Source of the DNA: UBA287 sp034190325
Lineage (GTDB): Archaea > Thermoplasmatota > UBA186 > UBA287
Reading direction: 5' to 3'
Assembly (NCBI GenBank): GCA_034190325.1
Contig: JAXHST010000077.1
Coordinates: 1 to 16,535, forward strand
DNA: 16,535 nt
In this document: piece after piece, positions 6,839 to 13,442 of the stretch
Numbering within the stretch: the first letter of the stretch is position 1
Layout of the letters: every line of letters begins with the position of its first letter
The notes under the pieces: generated by a model
Databases searched by the model: none
What the model was told of the DNA's origin: nothing
Seen by the model: only the letters and a program-made list of their open reading frames with translations
Made by a program: the position numbers and the translations under genes

Positions 6839-7917
6839 TCTCTATCCAACCTCCTCTTCATTCCGTGCATGTAGTCATTAAAGGCCCATCCCGCTATTCC
6901 GGCGGGAATAGAAATAGCTGCAACATAGACAAAGTTCATCATAAGTGCTCCGTTGCTCATGTAAAAACCCATAAAAAATCTGAAGATCTCAACCATGGCA
7001 GAAATGAACATAGAATTTATCGGAACGAGAAAACTGAGGAACCAGGGACCTGAGCCATAGAGCGAATCTAAGATGTAAGAAAAGATGAATGATATCAGAA
7101 CAATAACACCGGGGTATGAATAACCAGAACCAAGCATATCATCCAGCAGTCTGAGCAGGATCGCTATGAAAAATAGGGATTCAATGGCAAGTGATGTCTT
7201 TTTTACTGGCGGAAAAAAAGAGAGCGCAAGCAGAACGAATGAGAAAAAGAGGGAGATATAGCTCCTTTTTAGCATGAAGTAGACAAGAAAAATCAGCATA
7301 ATGGCTGGTAGCATCCAGTGCAAATTTGGTTTTTTTATCTTTGAAACATTCAGGTTTGTCTCAAGCATCTTATCTATCCTTCCATTTCTCACATACCTCG
7401 GGGCAAAAATCGCTATGCACGCTCCGCCCAAAGCATCTATTATCAGATCATGTATCGTATCAAAATAGCTGTACTGCTCAGAGGTGCCGAAGAAGACATC
7501 GGAAGCAAACTCCCCAATCTCCCAGAGCACCCCTGCGGCTATGGCGAATATTACTGTGAGAAACGCCAGGGATAAAGGAGTAAGCTGGATGGAATCAGCA
7601 TATCTGTCTACTGTATATATTGACGCAAGGCCCATTGTGGCTATCAGCATAGAGGAAACAAGATGGGTTAGAGAATCCCAGCTGTATCGTGTATAAAATT
7701 CAAGAGCCCCGCCAAGGAGGTGCAAGAGGAGAGCTATCATTATGAGGGCCTCGAGCTCAACCCCTATCGATACACCGAATTCTCTATTTACTATGGCTGG
7801 CAAAAAGGTCAGAAAAAATGAAATGAATCCGGCTATCGCCCATAATTCATCCCCCTTTATCAGAGAGATGAGGGCAAGAACCAGTATGATCGCTCTGATC
7901 GGTGCTTCAGTCTTCAC
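6835..7917 (-). CDS. YjdF/DUF2238-like multi-pass membrane protein
   Basis: A 360-residue integral membrane protein with about ten or eleven hydrophobic segments. Its middle carries the polar intramembrane pattern of the YjdF/DUF2238 family: W80-D81-(x3)-H85, W132-E133, E136, D140, and then D153-T154, D157, D161 in the stretch DTIHDLIIDALGG. Family members have no established biochemical role, though the clustered acidic and histidine residues suggest metal binding. The C-terminal half (about 190-345) adds further helices not needed for the family core. It is first in the operon with NFACT and pelota, overlapping NFACT as ATGA, and its ATG at 7917 lies about 25 bases after a TATA-like element. 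Whether it shares a process with ribosome rescue or is only co-transcribed cannot be told from the sequence. Confidence 0.8.
   Translation of the reverse strand: MKTEAPIRAIILVLALISLIKGDELWAIAGFISFFLTFLPAIVNREFGVSIGVELEALIMIALLLHLLGGALEFYTRYSWDSLTHLVSSMLIATMGLASIYTVDRYADSIQLTPLSLAFLTVIFAIAAGVLWEIGEFASDVFFGTSEQYSYFDTIHDLIIDALGGACIAIFAPRYVRNGRIDKMLETNLNVSKIKKPNLHWMLPAIMLIFLVYFMLKRSYISLFFSFVLLALSFFPPVKKTSLAIESLFFIAILLRLLDDMLGSGYSYPGVIVLISFIFSYILDSLYGSGPWFLSFLVPINSMFISAMVEIFRFFMGFYMSNGALMMNFVYVAAISIPAGIAGWAFNDYMHGMKRRLDRE
6848..6856 (-). promoter_or_regulatory. Shine-Dalgarno site of the NFACT gene
   Basis: On the minus strand GAGGAGGTT lies about nine bases before the ATG at 6838. It is inside the 3' end of the preceding membrane protein gene and supports translation from the internal position of a polycistronic message. 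Confidence 0.7.
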
Positions 7918-7927
7918 ATTTAGAAAA

Positions 7928-7935
7928 GTATATAC
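7928..7935 (+). promoter_or_regulatory. TATA box for the CBS-antiporter-tyw2 operon
   Basis: GTATATAC at 7928-7935 is centred about 27 bases before the ATG at 7959, the expected spacing for a leaderless archaeal transcript. The element is palindromic, and it lies only about 14 bases from the divergent ATG at 7917, which is too close to serve that gene. Confidence 0.6.
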
Positions 7936-7946
7936 GCTATAAAAAA
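7936..7946 (-). promoter_or_regulatory. TATA-like box for the YjdF-NFACT-pelota operon
   Basis: On the minus strand TTTTTTATAG is centred about 25 bases before the ATG at 7917. It lies immediately downstream of, and interlocked with, the divergent operon's TATA box, so polymerase could hardly occupy both at once. Confidence 0.55.
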
Positions 7947-7958
7947 GGTTTTGGTTTA

Positions 7959-8426
7959 ATGGTGCCGAAGGAGTTTTATGAAAAAAAGGTTAAGGAGATA
8001 ATGAAAAGCGTGGAGACAAAAGAGGTACCAATCATCGTGGTTGACGCATCCATAGATGATGTGCTTAAGATGCTGAGAACAAAAAACCATGTATGGATTG
8101 TTAACAATCAGGATGACAAAAAACTGCTAGGGATTATAACAGATAAGGATTTTCTTACGGTTATAAGTCCCATACCCAGAAGGACGTGGGTGACGGGGGT
8201 AACGGTCTTCAAGACGATACAGCAGAGGGAGCTTAAAACTGCTGAGAACCTTATGACAAGAAACCCTATAAGCTGTAAGCCAGAGGATGAAGTAGAAAAA
8301 GCCCTTGACCTCATGGGGGATCATGGAATTAACAGGCTTGCTGTTGTTGAATCAAAAAAATTGGTGGGGGAAATAGCATTGAATACAATACTTGAATGGT
8401 ATAGCTCATGCTCGCTGCTTAAATGA
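7959..8426 (+). CDS. CBS-domain pair protein, probable antiporter regulator
   Basis: A 155-residue soluble protein made of two CBS domains, which as a pair (Bateman module) typically bind adenine nucleotides or sense ionic strength. The first covers about 10-75, with VPIIVVDASIDDVLKMLRTKNHVWIV and KLLGIITDKDFL. The second covers about 90-150, with NLMTRNPISCKPEDEVEKALDLMGDHGINRLAVV followed by KLVGEIALNTILEWY. The ATG at 7959 is preferred over an in-frame ATG at 7902 because the extra residues would overlap the divergent gene and the promoter, and because it sits 27 bases from a TATA box. Its stop overlaps the antiporter start as ATGA. CBS pairs are often fused to or paired with ion transporters, so control of the antiporter is a reasonable inference, not shown. 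Confidence 0.88.
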   Translation: MVPKEFYEKKVKEIMKSVETKEVPIIVVDASIDDVLKMLRTKNHVWIVNNQDDKKLLGIITDKDFLTVISPIPRRTWVTGVTVFKTIQQRELKTAENLMTRNPISCKPEDEVEKALDLMGDHGINRLAVVESKKLVGEIALNTILEWYSSCSLLK

Positions 8427-9664
8427 TAATGATCAACCCGATCCTTGCAGTAGGTCTCACAATCCTTCTAGGTCTCATCGGGGGTTTATTGATAAAAAAG
8501 GTAAAGCTGCCCACGATCACAGGCTACATAATCACTGGAATAATCCTGAGCCCATCCCTGTGGCTATTGCTCAATCTTTCTCCCCTAATACCACCCGAAT
8601 TCGTTCATGGAAGCTGGGGGTTAGCCCTTATAACAGACTTTGGTCTGGGGATCATAGGATTTACGGTTGGTGGCGGGCTTAAGTTAAGGGAGCTTGCTGG
8701 ATTAGGTAAGGTTATTCCCCTTCTCCTGGTGTTTGAGGCAGGAGGAGCAATTTTGATCACAACTCTAGTTTTGCTTCTCTTTTCTCCCTTTTTGATAGAG
8801 CTTCCTTCTATGAACCATTATCTGGCTTTTGCCATCCTCATAGGCACTATGTCATGCGCCACAGCCCCAGCCGCAACCATAGCTATAGTGCATGAGTACA
8901 GAGCCAGAGGACCGATGACATCAGCTTTACTGGCTATTGTGGCCATAGACGACGCTTTTGCTCTCATAGCCTTTGCCATAGGCAATGCCATTGCCTCCTC
9001 CCTCACAGGGGCTACAATCTCTCTGGCCACAATGATCCTGCATGCCGTCCTGGAGGTAGCTGTATCCCTGTGTGTGGGAGCACTGCTGGGCTTTTTGATG
9101 GTATCCTTTGAGGGTTTTTTTGGAGAAAAGCTCCTTGTGTGGACTTTAGGTGTGATAACCTCCATTGTGGGTCTCTTTATTTATATAAACGAGATCTTTG
9201 GCGTTTCTCTATCATACATTCTCTGTTGCATGATGATGGGGCTTGTTGTGGCCAACAGAGGTGGTAGATCGATAAAAGCCACCTATGCTATTGAAGAGCT
9301 GGTTTTTGTGCTCTTTTTCGTGTATGCCGGAATGAGCTTTGAGATAGAGGCCCTTGCGATAGCGGGCGCTATTGGGGTGCTCATAGTTATAGGGAGGTGG
9401 GGAGGAAAGTATCTTGGCACGAGAGCTGCTGGCAGGCTGGCAAAGGCACCGGAGGTTATACAGAGGTACCTGGGTTTTGCGCTGCTCCCGAAGGCCGGCA
9501 TCACCATAGGTCTAGCGCTTCTTGCAAGCAAGAGTTTTCCCTCTATGGGCATTGTGCTTTTGAACGGTGTTCTTGCCTCCACAATAATAAACGAGCTCAT
9601 TGCACCACCATTGACCAAGTATGCTCTATTCAAATCGGGTGAGGCTTATGCAGAGACCGTATGA
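8423..9664 (+). CDS. CPA2-family cation/proton antiporter (Kef/NapA-like)
   Basis: A 413-residue membrane protein with about 12-13 transmembrane helices, of the monovalent cation:proton antiporter 2 family. Visible landmarks are the N-terminal LPTITGYIITGIILSP, the broken helix TMSCATAPAATIAI, the ion-binding pair Asp176-Asp177 in AIVAIDDAFAL, and PKAGITIGLALLA near the C-terminus with its conserved lysine. The two adjacent aspartates resemble electrogenic NapA/NhaA-type exchangers (Na+ or Li+ against protons) more than KefC-type systems. The cytosolic TrkA-N domain common in Kef proteins is absent, and the separate CBS protein encoded just upstream may fill that role. Start at ATG 8423, with a second ATG two codons later. 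The 3' end overlaps tyw2 by 17 bases. Cation specificity cannot be read with certainty. Confidence 0.92.
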   Translation: MIMINPILAVGLTILLGLIGGLLIKKVKLPTITGYIITGIILSPSLWLLLNLSPLIPPEFVHGSWGLALITDFGLGIIGFTVGGGLKLRELAGLGKVIPLLLVFEAGGAILITTLVLLLFSPFLIELPSMNHYLAFAILIGTMSCATAPAATIAIVHEYRARGPMTSALLAIVAIDDAFALIAFAIGNAIASSLTGATISLATMILHAVLEVAVSLCVGALLGFLMVSFEGFFGEKLLVWTLGVITSIVGLFIYINEIFGVSLSYILCCMMMGLVVANRGGRSIKATYAIEELVFVLFFVYAGMSFEIEALAIAGAIGVLIVIGRWGGKYLGTRAAGRLAKAPEVIQRYLGFALLPKAGITIGLALLASKSFPSMGIVLLNGVLASTIINELIAPPLTKYALFKSGEAYAETV

Positions 9665-10433
9665 CAGGATAAGGTCTAAAGCTCCCCCAATAATCCCGCC
9701 AAAACACTGGGAGATCTTGGGGGATGTTGTTGTGTTAAAGGCTATAGACGAGCATGAAGAGTATGAGCAAAAGCTTGGTGAGATATACGCTGAAGTTCTT
9801 GGGGCAAAAACGGTTGTGGTTGAGGAAGGGATCCATGGGCTGAAGAGAAAGCCAGAGGTAAGGGTTATTTATGGGAAAAATACAGAGACTATGACTAAAG
9901 AGAATGGCATATTGTACAAGCTGGATGTCTCAAAGGTTATGTTTTCAAGCGGGAACAAAAAAGAGAGGATGCGGATGGGCGCTGTTGTTAAAGAGGGCGA
10001 AAAGGTACTTGACATGTTTGCCGGCATAGGATATTTTTCTATGCCTATGGGTAAAAGAGCTGAGGTCTACAGCTGTGAGATAAACGAAGAAGCTTTCCAT
10101 TATCTCTGCGAAAACGCAAAGCTCAACAAAGCAAGGGTAAAGCCTTTTCTTGGGGACAACAGAGAGATAGTGCCTTCATTGAATGAAAAATTTGACAGGA
10201 TAGTGATGGGCTATCTTAAGGGCACACACGAATTTCTTCCTCTTGCTTTAGATTCTTTGAAAGAGAGAGGGGTGATACACTACCATGAGGCTTTCAGAGA
10301 TAAAGAAGAAGTTCTGAAAAGAATTGATAGCATCTGTAAAGAGCATGGAAGAGAGATCAGGGAGATCAGAGAGAACAGGATAAAATCGATAGCTCCCCGC
10401 ATCGAGCACTATGTCTTTGATCTAAGCTTTTGA
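9648..10433 (+). CDS. taw2: tRNA-Phe wyosine synthesis aminocarboxypropyltransferase Tyw2 (Taw2)
   Basis: A 261-residue class I SAM-dependent enzyme that transfers the 3-amino-3-carboxypropyl group of SAM to C7 of 4-demethylwyosine at position 37 of tRNA-Phe. Conserved parts: PPKHWEILGDVVVL at the N-terminus, VMFSSGNKKERMRM (about 98-110), the SAM loop DMFAGIGYFSMP (122-133), the acidic CEINEEA, and RIVMGYLKGTHEFL (about 184-197). The MGYxxxTH signature fits Tyw2, whereas the related m1G37 methyltransferase Trm5 has an N-P/L-P type motif there. ATG 9648 is chosen because GGTGAGG at 9638-9644 precedes it and the conserved core begins soon after; a start at 9621 would add nine residues. It is the last gene of the CBS-antiporter operon, a likely chance grouping. 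Confidence 0.92.
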   Translation: MQRPYDRIRSKAPPIIPPKHWEILGDVVVLKAIDEHEEYEQKLGEIYAEVLGAKTVVVEEGIHGLKRKPEVRVIYGKNTETMTKENGILYKLDVSKVMFSSGNKKERMRMGAVVKEGEKVLDMFAGIGYFSMPMGKRAEVYSCEINEEAFHYLCENAKLNKARVKPFLGDNREIVPSLNEKFDRIVMGYLKGTHEFLPLALDSLKERGVIHYHEAFRDKEEVLKRIDSICKEHGREIREIRENRIKSIAPRIEHYVFDLSF

Positions 10434-10565
10434 GATGTAGAGTTACTCCCTTCCCCTGGGCATATTAAGAGTTAGCAACAGCATCAACGGGCAGAAGCGC
10501 ACAGAGATTGTGACACAGAGGGGCCCCTATTGCTACTGTGACCACTATCACCATCTATCCATCAT
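10434..10565. other. Convergent intergenic region
   Basis: These 132 bases between the ends of taw2 and the metalloprotease gene show no convincing gene. An open frame without a start codon on the plus strand encodes a Cys/His-rich stretch (GPYCYCDHYHH), and a 29-codon ORF exists on the minus strand. A GGGGCCCC palindrome lies near 10523. No clear T-rich terminators are seen. Confidence 0.4.
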
Positions 10566-11126
10566 TCAAAATCTGAAGTTCTTCAGCTCTTTTCTAATTT
10601 CTCTATAGTCCGGAGAAAACCGCTCAACAAGTTCCCAGAATGCTTTGGAGTGGTTGAAGTATTTGAGATGTGAGAGCTCATGGACAACAAGGTAATCTCT
10701 CATATTCTCTGGCAAGCAGGATATGCGAAAGTTGAAAGAGAGCACGCCTTTAGCGGAGCAGCTCCCCCAGTACTTTGTGTCAACGATTCTTAGACCTTTA
10801 GGTTTTAAATGCATAAAGGTAGAAGCTTCTTTCACGGCGCTCTCAAGATATTTTTTGCTCTCTTTTCGCAATAACCTTTCACCATCCTCACCCTCGATCC
10901 ATCTGCCATTGAAATAGAAGCCGTCTTCGCTCATGAGCTTTTTCTTCGCTGAGGCTCTCCTGTAAAACCTCTCTATGCTCTCAGGGTCAATGAAGTATAG
11001 CCAATTTTCATTCGGCAAAACGATCTCCAAAACATCCTCTTTCATCTTCATATATACATAATTCTTGCTTCTGCCCCTCTTTACTTCGTACTCTATCGCT
11101 TTACCATTAATATTTATTTGTGGCAT
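10566..11126 (-). CDS. YgjP-like (M48/DUF45) zinc metallopeptidase
   Basis: A 186-residue protein of the YgjP-like/WLM metallohydrolase family. The zinc motif is VVHELSHLKYFNHSKAFW: HELSH at 149-153 with His159 as the likely third ligand, preceded by the family block YWGSCSAKGVLSFNFRISCLP (about 119-139). The N-terminal half is a beta-rich region (residues 1-45) typical of this family. The length is slightly below the roughly 220-240 residues of bacterial YgjP. No signal peptide or membrane helix is seen, so it should be cytoplasmic. Substrates of the family are essentially unknown. Its ATG at 11126 lies within the end of lplB (20-base overlap), with AAGGGA just upstream, making it the last gene of the minus-strand unit. 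Confidence 0.88.
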   Translation of the reverse strand: MPQININGKAIEYEVKRGRSKNYVYMKMKEDVLEIVLPNENWLYFIDPESIERFYRRASAKKKLMSEDGFYFNGRWIEGEDGERLLRKESKKYLESAVKEASTFMHLKPKGLRIVDTKYWGSCSAKGVLSFNFRISCLPENMRDYLVVHELSHLKYFNHSKAFWELVERFSPDYREIRKELKNFRF

Positions 11127-11400
11127 CTTTTTCCCTTATTTGCTCTTCTTCTATAAGTTCTATGATATCTTTAGCTGATATACCTATCGCTTCAACCCCA
11201 TCAAAAAAATCTCTTACAGTTTTTTTTGCCTCTACAACACCCTTACCCGAAAGAGAGCGTTCCAGAGAGATCATGCTCTCCTCAGGGTAAATAAAGAAAT
11301 CACCAGTTATCCTTATGCTATTTATCCTTCCATTTTTGAAGGATGCACTGCATCTTATCAGCTTTCCTCCCTTCTTAACGCTGATAGTTCCACTCCCTGC
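11107..11400 (-). CDS. lplB: Lipoate-protein ligase accessory/C-terminal domain (LplB-like), no normal start codon
   Basis: This open frame encodes up to 97 residues after an upstream in-frame TGA at 11401-11403. Its content matches LplB, the C-terminal lipoate-ligase domain: KKGGKLIRCSASFKNGRINSIRITGDFFIYPEE, then LERSLSG, and an amphipathic C-terminal helix. LplB is required for adenylation of lipoate in the two-part Thermoplasma enzyme. The gene lies directly after lplA, offset by one base, and overlaps the end of lplA by 26 bases. No ATG, GTG or TTG exists before the conserved core; the first in-frame ATG falls about 43 residues in and would destroy the domain. So it is expressed through recoding from lplA, by a rare start codon, or the frame break is a sequence error. 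Its 3' end overlaps the metalloprotease gene. Confidence 0.82.
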   Translation of the reverse strand, partial: AGSGTISVKKGGKLIRCSASFKNGRINSIRITGDFFIYPEESMISLERSLSGKGVVEAKKTVRDFFDGVEAIGISAKDIIELIEEEQIREKDATNKY

Positions 11401-12121
11401 TCATGAAGATCGCTCTCATCTCTTCTTTTTTCTTCTCCTCTTCCTTGCTCAACCCGCCATGCACAGGAGTCATGCTCAAGCCATAGGCAAAACCATCGGC
11501 AAGAGCCTCCATAACCTTCTCTTTCCCTATGTCTCCGAGCTCTCTCTTTATTGATGTGACCCTTGCTTCTGCGCTCTTTATACCTTTGTCTGATATCTTT
11601 TCCTTTCCTATTCTCAAAGCCCTGAACATGAGGTTTTCATTTATGTCATATATGAGCGTTCCATGCTGCAGCAGGCTTCCTTTTTTTCTCGTCTGCGCGC
11701 TTCCGGAGATCTTTTTTCCATCCACCTCCACATCATTTATGCCTGCAAATCCTGCATTGAGACCAAGGTTTTTCAGAGCCAGAGCTATGCAGTTGCATAT
11801 GATCTCAAAGGTATCCCTGACATTCCTTCCCTTTCCTTCTGTCATGTCATACCAGGTGCTCAGAGGGCAAAGAAAGCTGTATGTTATCTCATCATCATGA
11901 AACACCGCTCCTCCACCAGTCATTCTCCTGACAACATCTATTCCATTTTCTCTGCAGAACTCCTCATCCACCTCATCGCTTACCGACTGAAAGTAGCCTA
12001 TTGAAACAGCCCTTGGGCTCCATGTGTAGAGCCTCAACACAGGCTCACCAGACAGCTCTATCAGCGAAGCGTCCTCTGCCATGTTGCTGTAAGCATCCTG
12101 TGATTCGATGAAAAGCCTCAT
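11375..12121 (-). CDS. lplA: Lipoate-protein ligase A, catalytic domain
   Basis: A 248-residue catalytic domain of lipoate-protein ligase, which activates free lipoate with ATP and attaches it to a lysine of lipoyl domains or GcvH. Signatures: the RRMTGGGAVFHDD loop at 65-77, and the lysine-bearing DGKKISGSAQ at about 134-142. The chain ends SREWNYQR, which corresponds to the junction (EWN...) where bacterial LplA continues into its C-terminal domain. Here that domain is in the next frame (lplB). The ATG at 12121 overlaps the stop of the aminotransferase gene by 4 bases (ATGA). No lipoyl-domain protein or lipoate synthase is encoded in the window, so the acceptor protein lies elsewhere. With the next frame joined, the total would be about 337 residues, similar to E. 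coli LplA. Confidence 0.93.
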   Translation of the reverse strand: MRLFIESQDAYSNMAEDASLIELSGEPVLRLYTWSPRAVSIGYFQSVSDEVDEEFCRENGIDVVRRMTGGGAVFHDDEITYSFLCPLSTWYDMTEGKGRNVRDTFEIICNCIALALKNLGLNAGFAGINDVEVDGKKISGSAQTRKKGSLLQHGTLIYDINENLMFRALRIGKEKISDKGIKSAEARVTSIKRELGDIGKEKVMEALADGFAYGLSMTPVHGGLSKEEEKKKEEMRAIFMSREWNYQR

Positions 12122-13422
12122 AGACGCTTTAAAGCTTTTCTTAACCTGTTATCCATATCCCTGATCTCTTCCTCTGTTACACAGAGAACTGGTCTAAAGC
12201 GTACAGATTTCACACCACATCCTAAGAGAAGCAAACCCTCCTCGAAGGCTGCGCTTCTTAGCCTGTCTCTTGTCTTTCCATCAGGCAGATCAAAGGCACA
12301 CATCAGGCCCAACCCTCTGACATTTGACATTATGGGAAAATCTTCCTGCAATCTGAGCAGAACGTCTTTTAGCTCTTTGCCCATCCTTGAGGCGTTTGCG
12401 AGGAGGTTTTCCTCTTTTATTGTCTCAAGTATCTTTGTGCTTCTTGCCATGTCCGTAAGATTGCCTCCCCATGTGGAGTTTATCCTGCTGCCCTCCTCAA
12501 AGCAGTTTTTCTCAACTTCATCAACCCTCTCTGTTGCCATAACGCCGCACACCTGAAGCTTTTTACCGAACGCCAGAAGGTCTGGAGCCACATCAAAGTG
12601 CTCATGTGCCCACATCTTACCGGTTATGCCACCCCCGCTCTGCACTTCATCGTATATCAGAAGAATATCGTTCTCATCGCAAACCCTGCGCAGATACTGG
12701 AAGAACTCTTTTCTGAAGTGGTTATCGCCCCCCTCTCCCTGCACAGGCTCTATTATCAACGCTGCGACATCATCTCTATCCTTCAGCACCGCCTCCATCT
12801 CCTTCCTTGCTCTCTCTTCAGCCTCTTCAACCTCTTTTATGTGCTCTTCCAGTGGGAAGGTTACCTTTGGATTTGTTATTCTGGGCCAGTCAAACTTCGG
12901 GAAGTACATGGTCTTCCTCGGGTCAGCTGTGTTCGTAAGAGAGAGAGTATAGCCTGTCCTTCCATGGAATGCCTCTTTAAAGTGAACGATCCTGGTTCCT
13001 GAAGCGTCCCTTCCATTGGCAAGGTTTTTTCTCACCTTCCAATCAAATGAGATCTTCAGGGCATTTTCCACAGCAAGAGCTCCGCCATCTATGAAAAAGA
13101 AGTGCTTAAAGTAGTCTGGTGTGGCTATCTTTGCCAGTGTGTCGACAAACTCTGCATAATATTGCGTGTATATGTCTGAGTTCGCTACTTTGTGGATAGC
13201 GGCCTTGAATACGTAGTTTTTAAAATCTTCATTGTTCAAAGCTGGATGGTTCATGCCCAGAGCTGAAGAGCCGAAGAATGTATAGAAGTCCAGATATTCT
13301 TTTCCATTCCTTGCATCTACGATGTAGCTGCCATGGCTCTTATCAAAATCTATCACTATATCAAAGCCATCAACCAGTATCCTGCGTTTCAATATCTCCA
13401 TAACCCTGTTTGCCTCGATCAT
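12118..13422 (-). CDS. lat: L-lysine 6-aminotransferase (class III, PLP)
   Basis: A 434-residue fold-type I aminotransferase. It resembles L-lysine 6-transaminase (EC 2.6.1.36), which moves the epsilon-amino group of lysine to 2-oxoglutarate. Diagnostic stretches: FFIDGGALAVENALK (about 109-123), IIEPVQGEGGDNHF with Glu225, IYDEVQSG with Asp258, the PLP lysine in LLAFGKKLQVCG (Lys287 or 288), and SRINSTWGGNLTDM (312-325). The last two match Lat more closely than ornithine or acetylornithine aminotransferases. The ATG at 13422 has a TATA box about 26 bases upstream and no Shine-Dalgarno site, so it likely has its own leaderless promoter although it also follows the CDF gene by 20 bases. It may serve lysine breakdown in a peptide-fermenting cell, or lysine-derived compound synthesis; no partner enzyme is adjacent to decide. 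Confidence 0.88.
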   Translation of the reverse strand: MIEANRVMEILKRRILVDGFDIVIDFDKSHGSYIVDARNGKEYLDFYTFFGSSALGMNHPALNNEDFKNYVFKAAIHKVANSDIYTQYYAEFVDTLAKIATPDYFKHFFFIDGGALAVENALKISFDWKVRKNLANGRDASGTRIVHFKEAFHGRTGYTLSLTNTADPRKTMYFPKFDWPRITNPKVTFPLEEHIKEVEEAEERARKEMEAVLKDRDDVAALIIEPVQGEGGDNHFRKEFFQYLRRVCDENDILLIYDEVQSGGGITGKMWAHEHFDVAPDLLAFGKKLQVCGVMATERVDEVEKNCFEEGSRINSTWGGNLTDMARSTKILETIKEENLLANASRMGKELKDVLLRLQEDFPIMSNVRGLGLMCAFDLPDGKTRDRLRSAAFEEGLLLLGCGVKSVRFRPVLCVTEEEIRDMDNRLRKALKRL

Positions 13423-13442
13423 ATTACGAGATTTACATATCT

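Noticed and set aside
10453..10602. Plus-strand open frame with Cys/His-rich peptide (GPYCYCDHYHH) in the convergent gap
   Set aside because: It has no ATG, GTG or TTG suited to start it, runs into the antisense of the metalloprotease gene, and the motif is too short to call a zinc site; likely chance.
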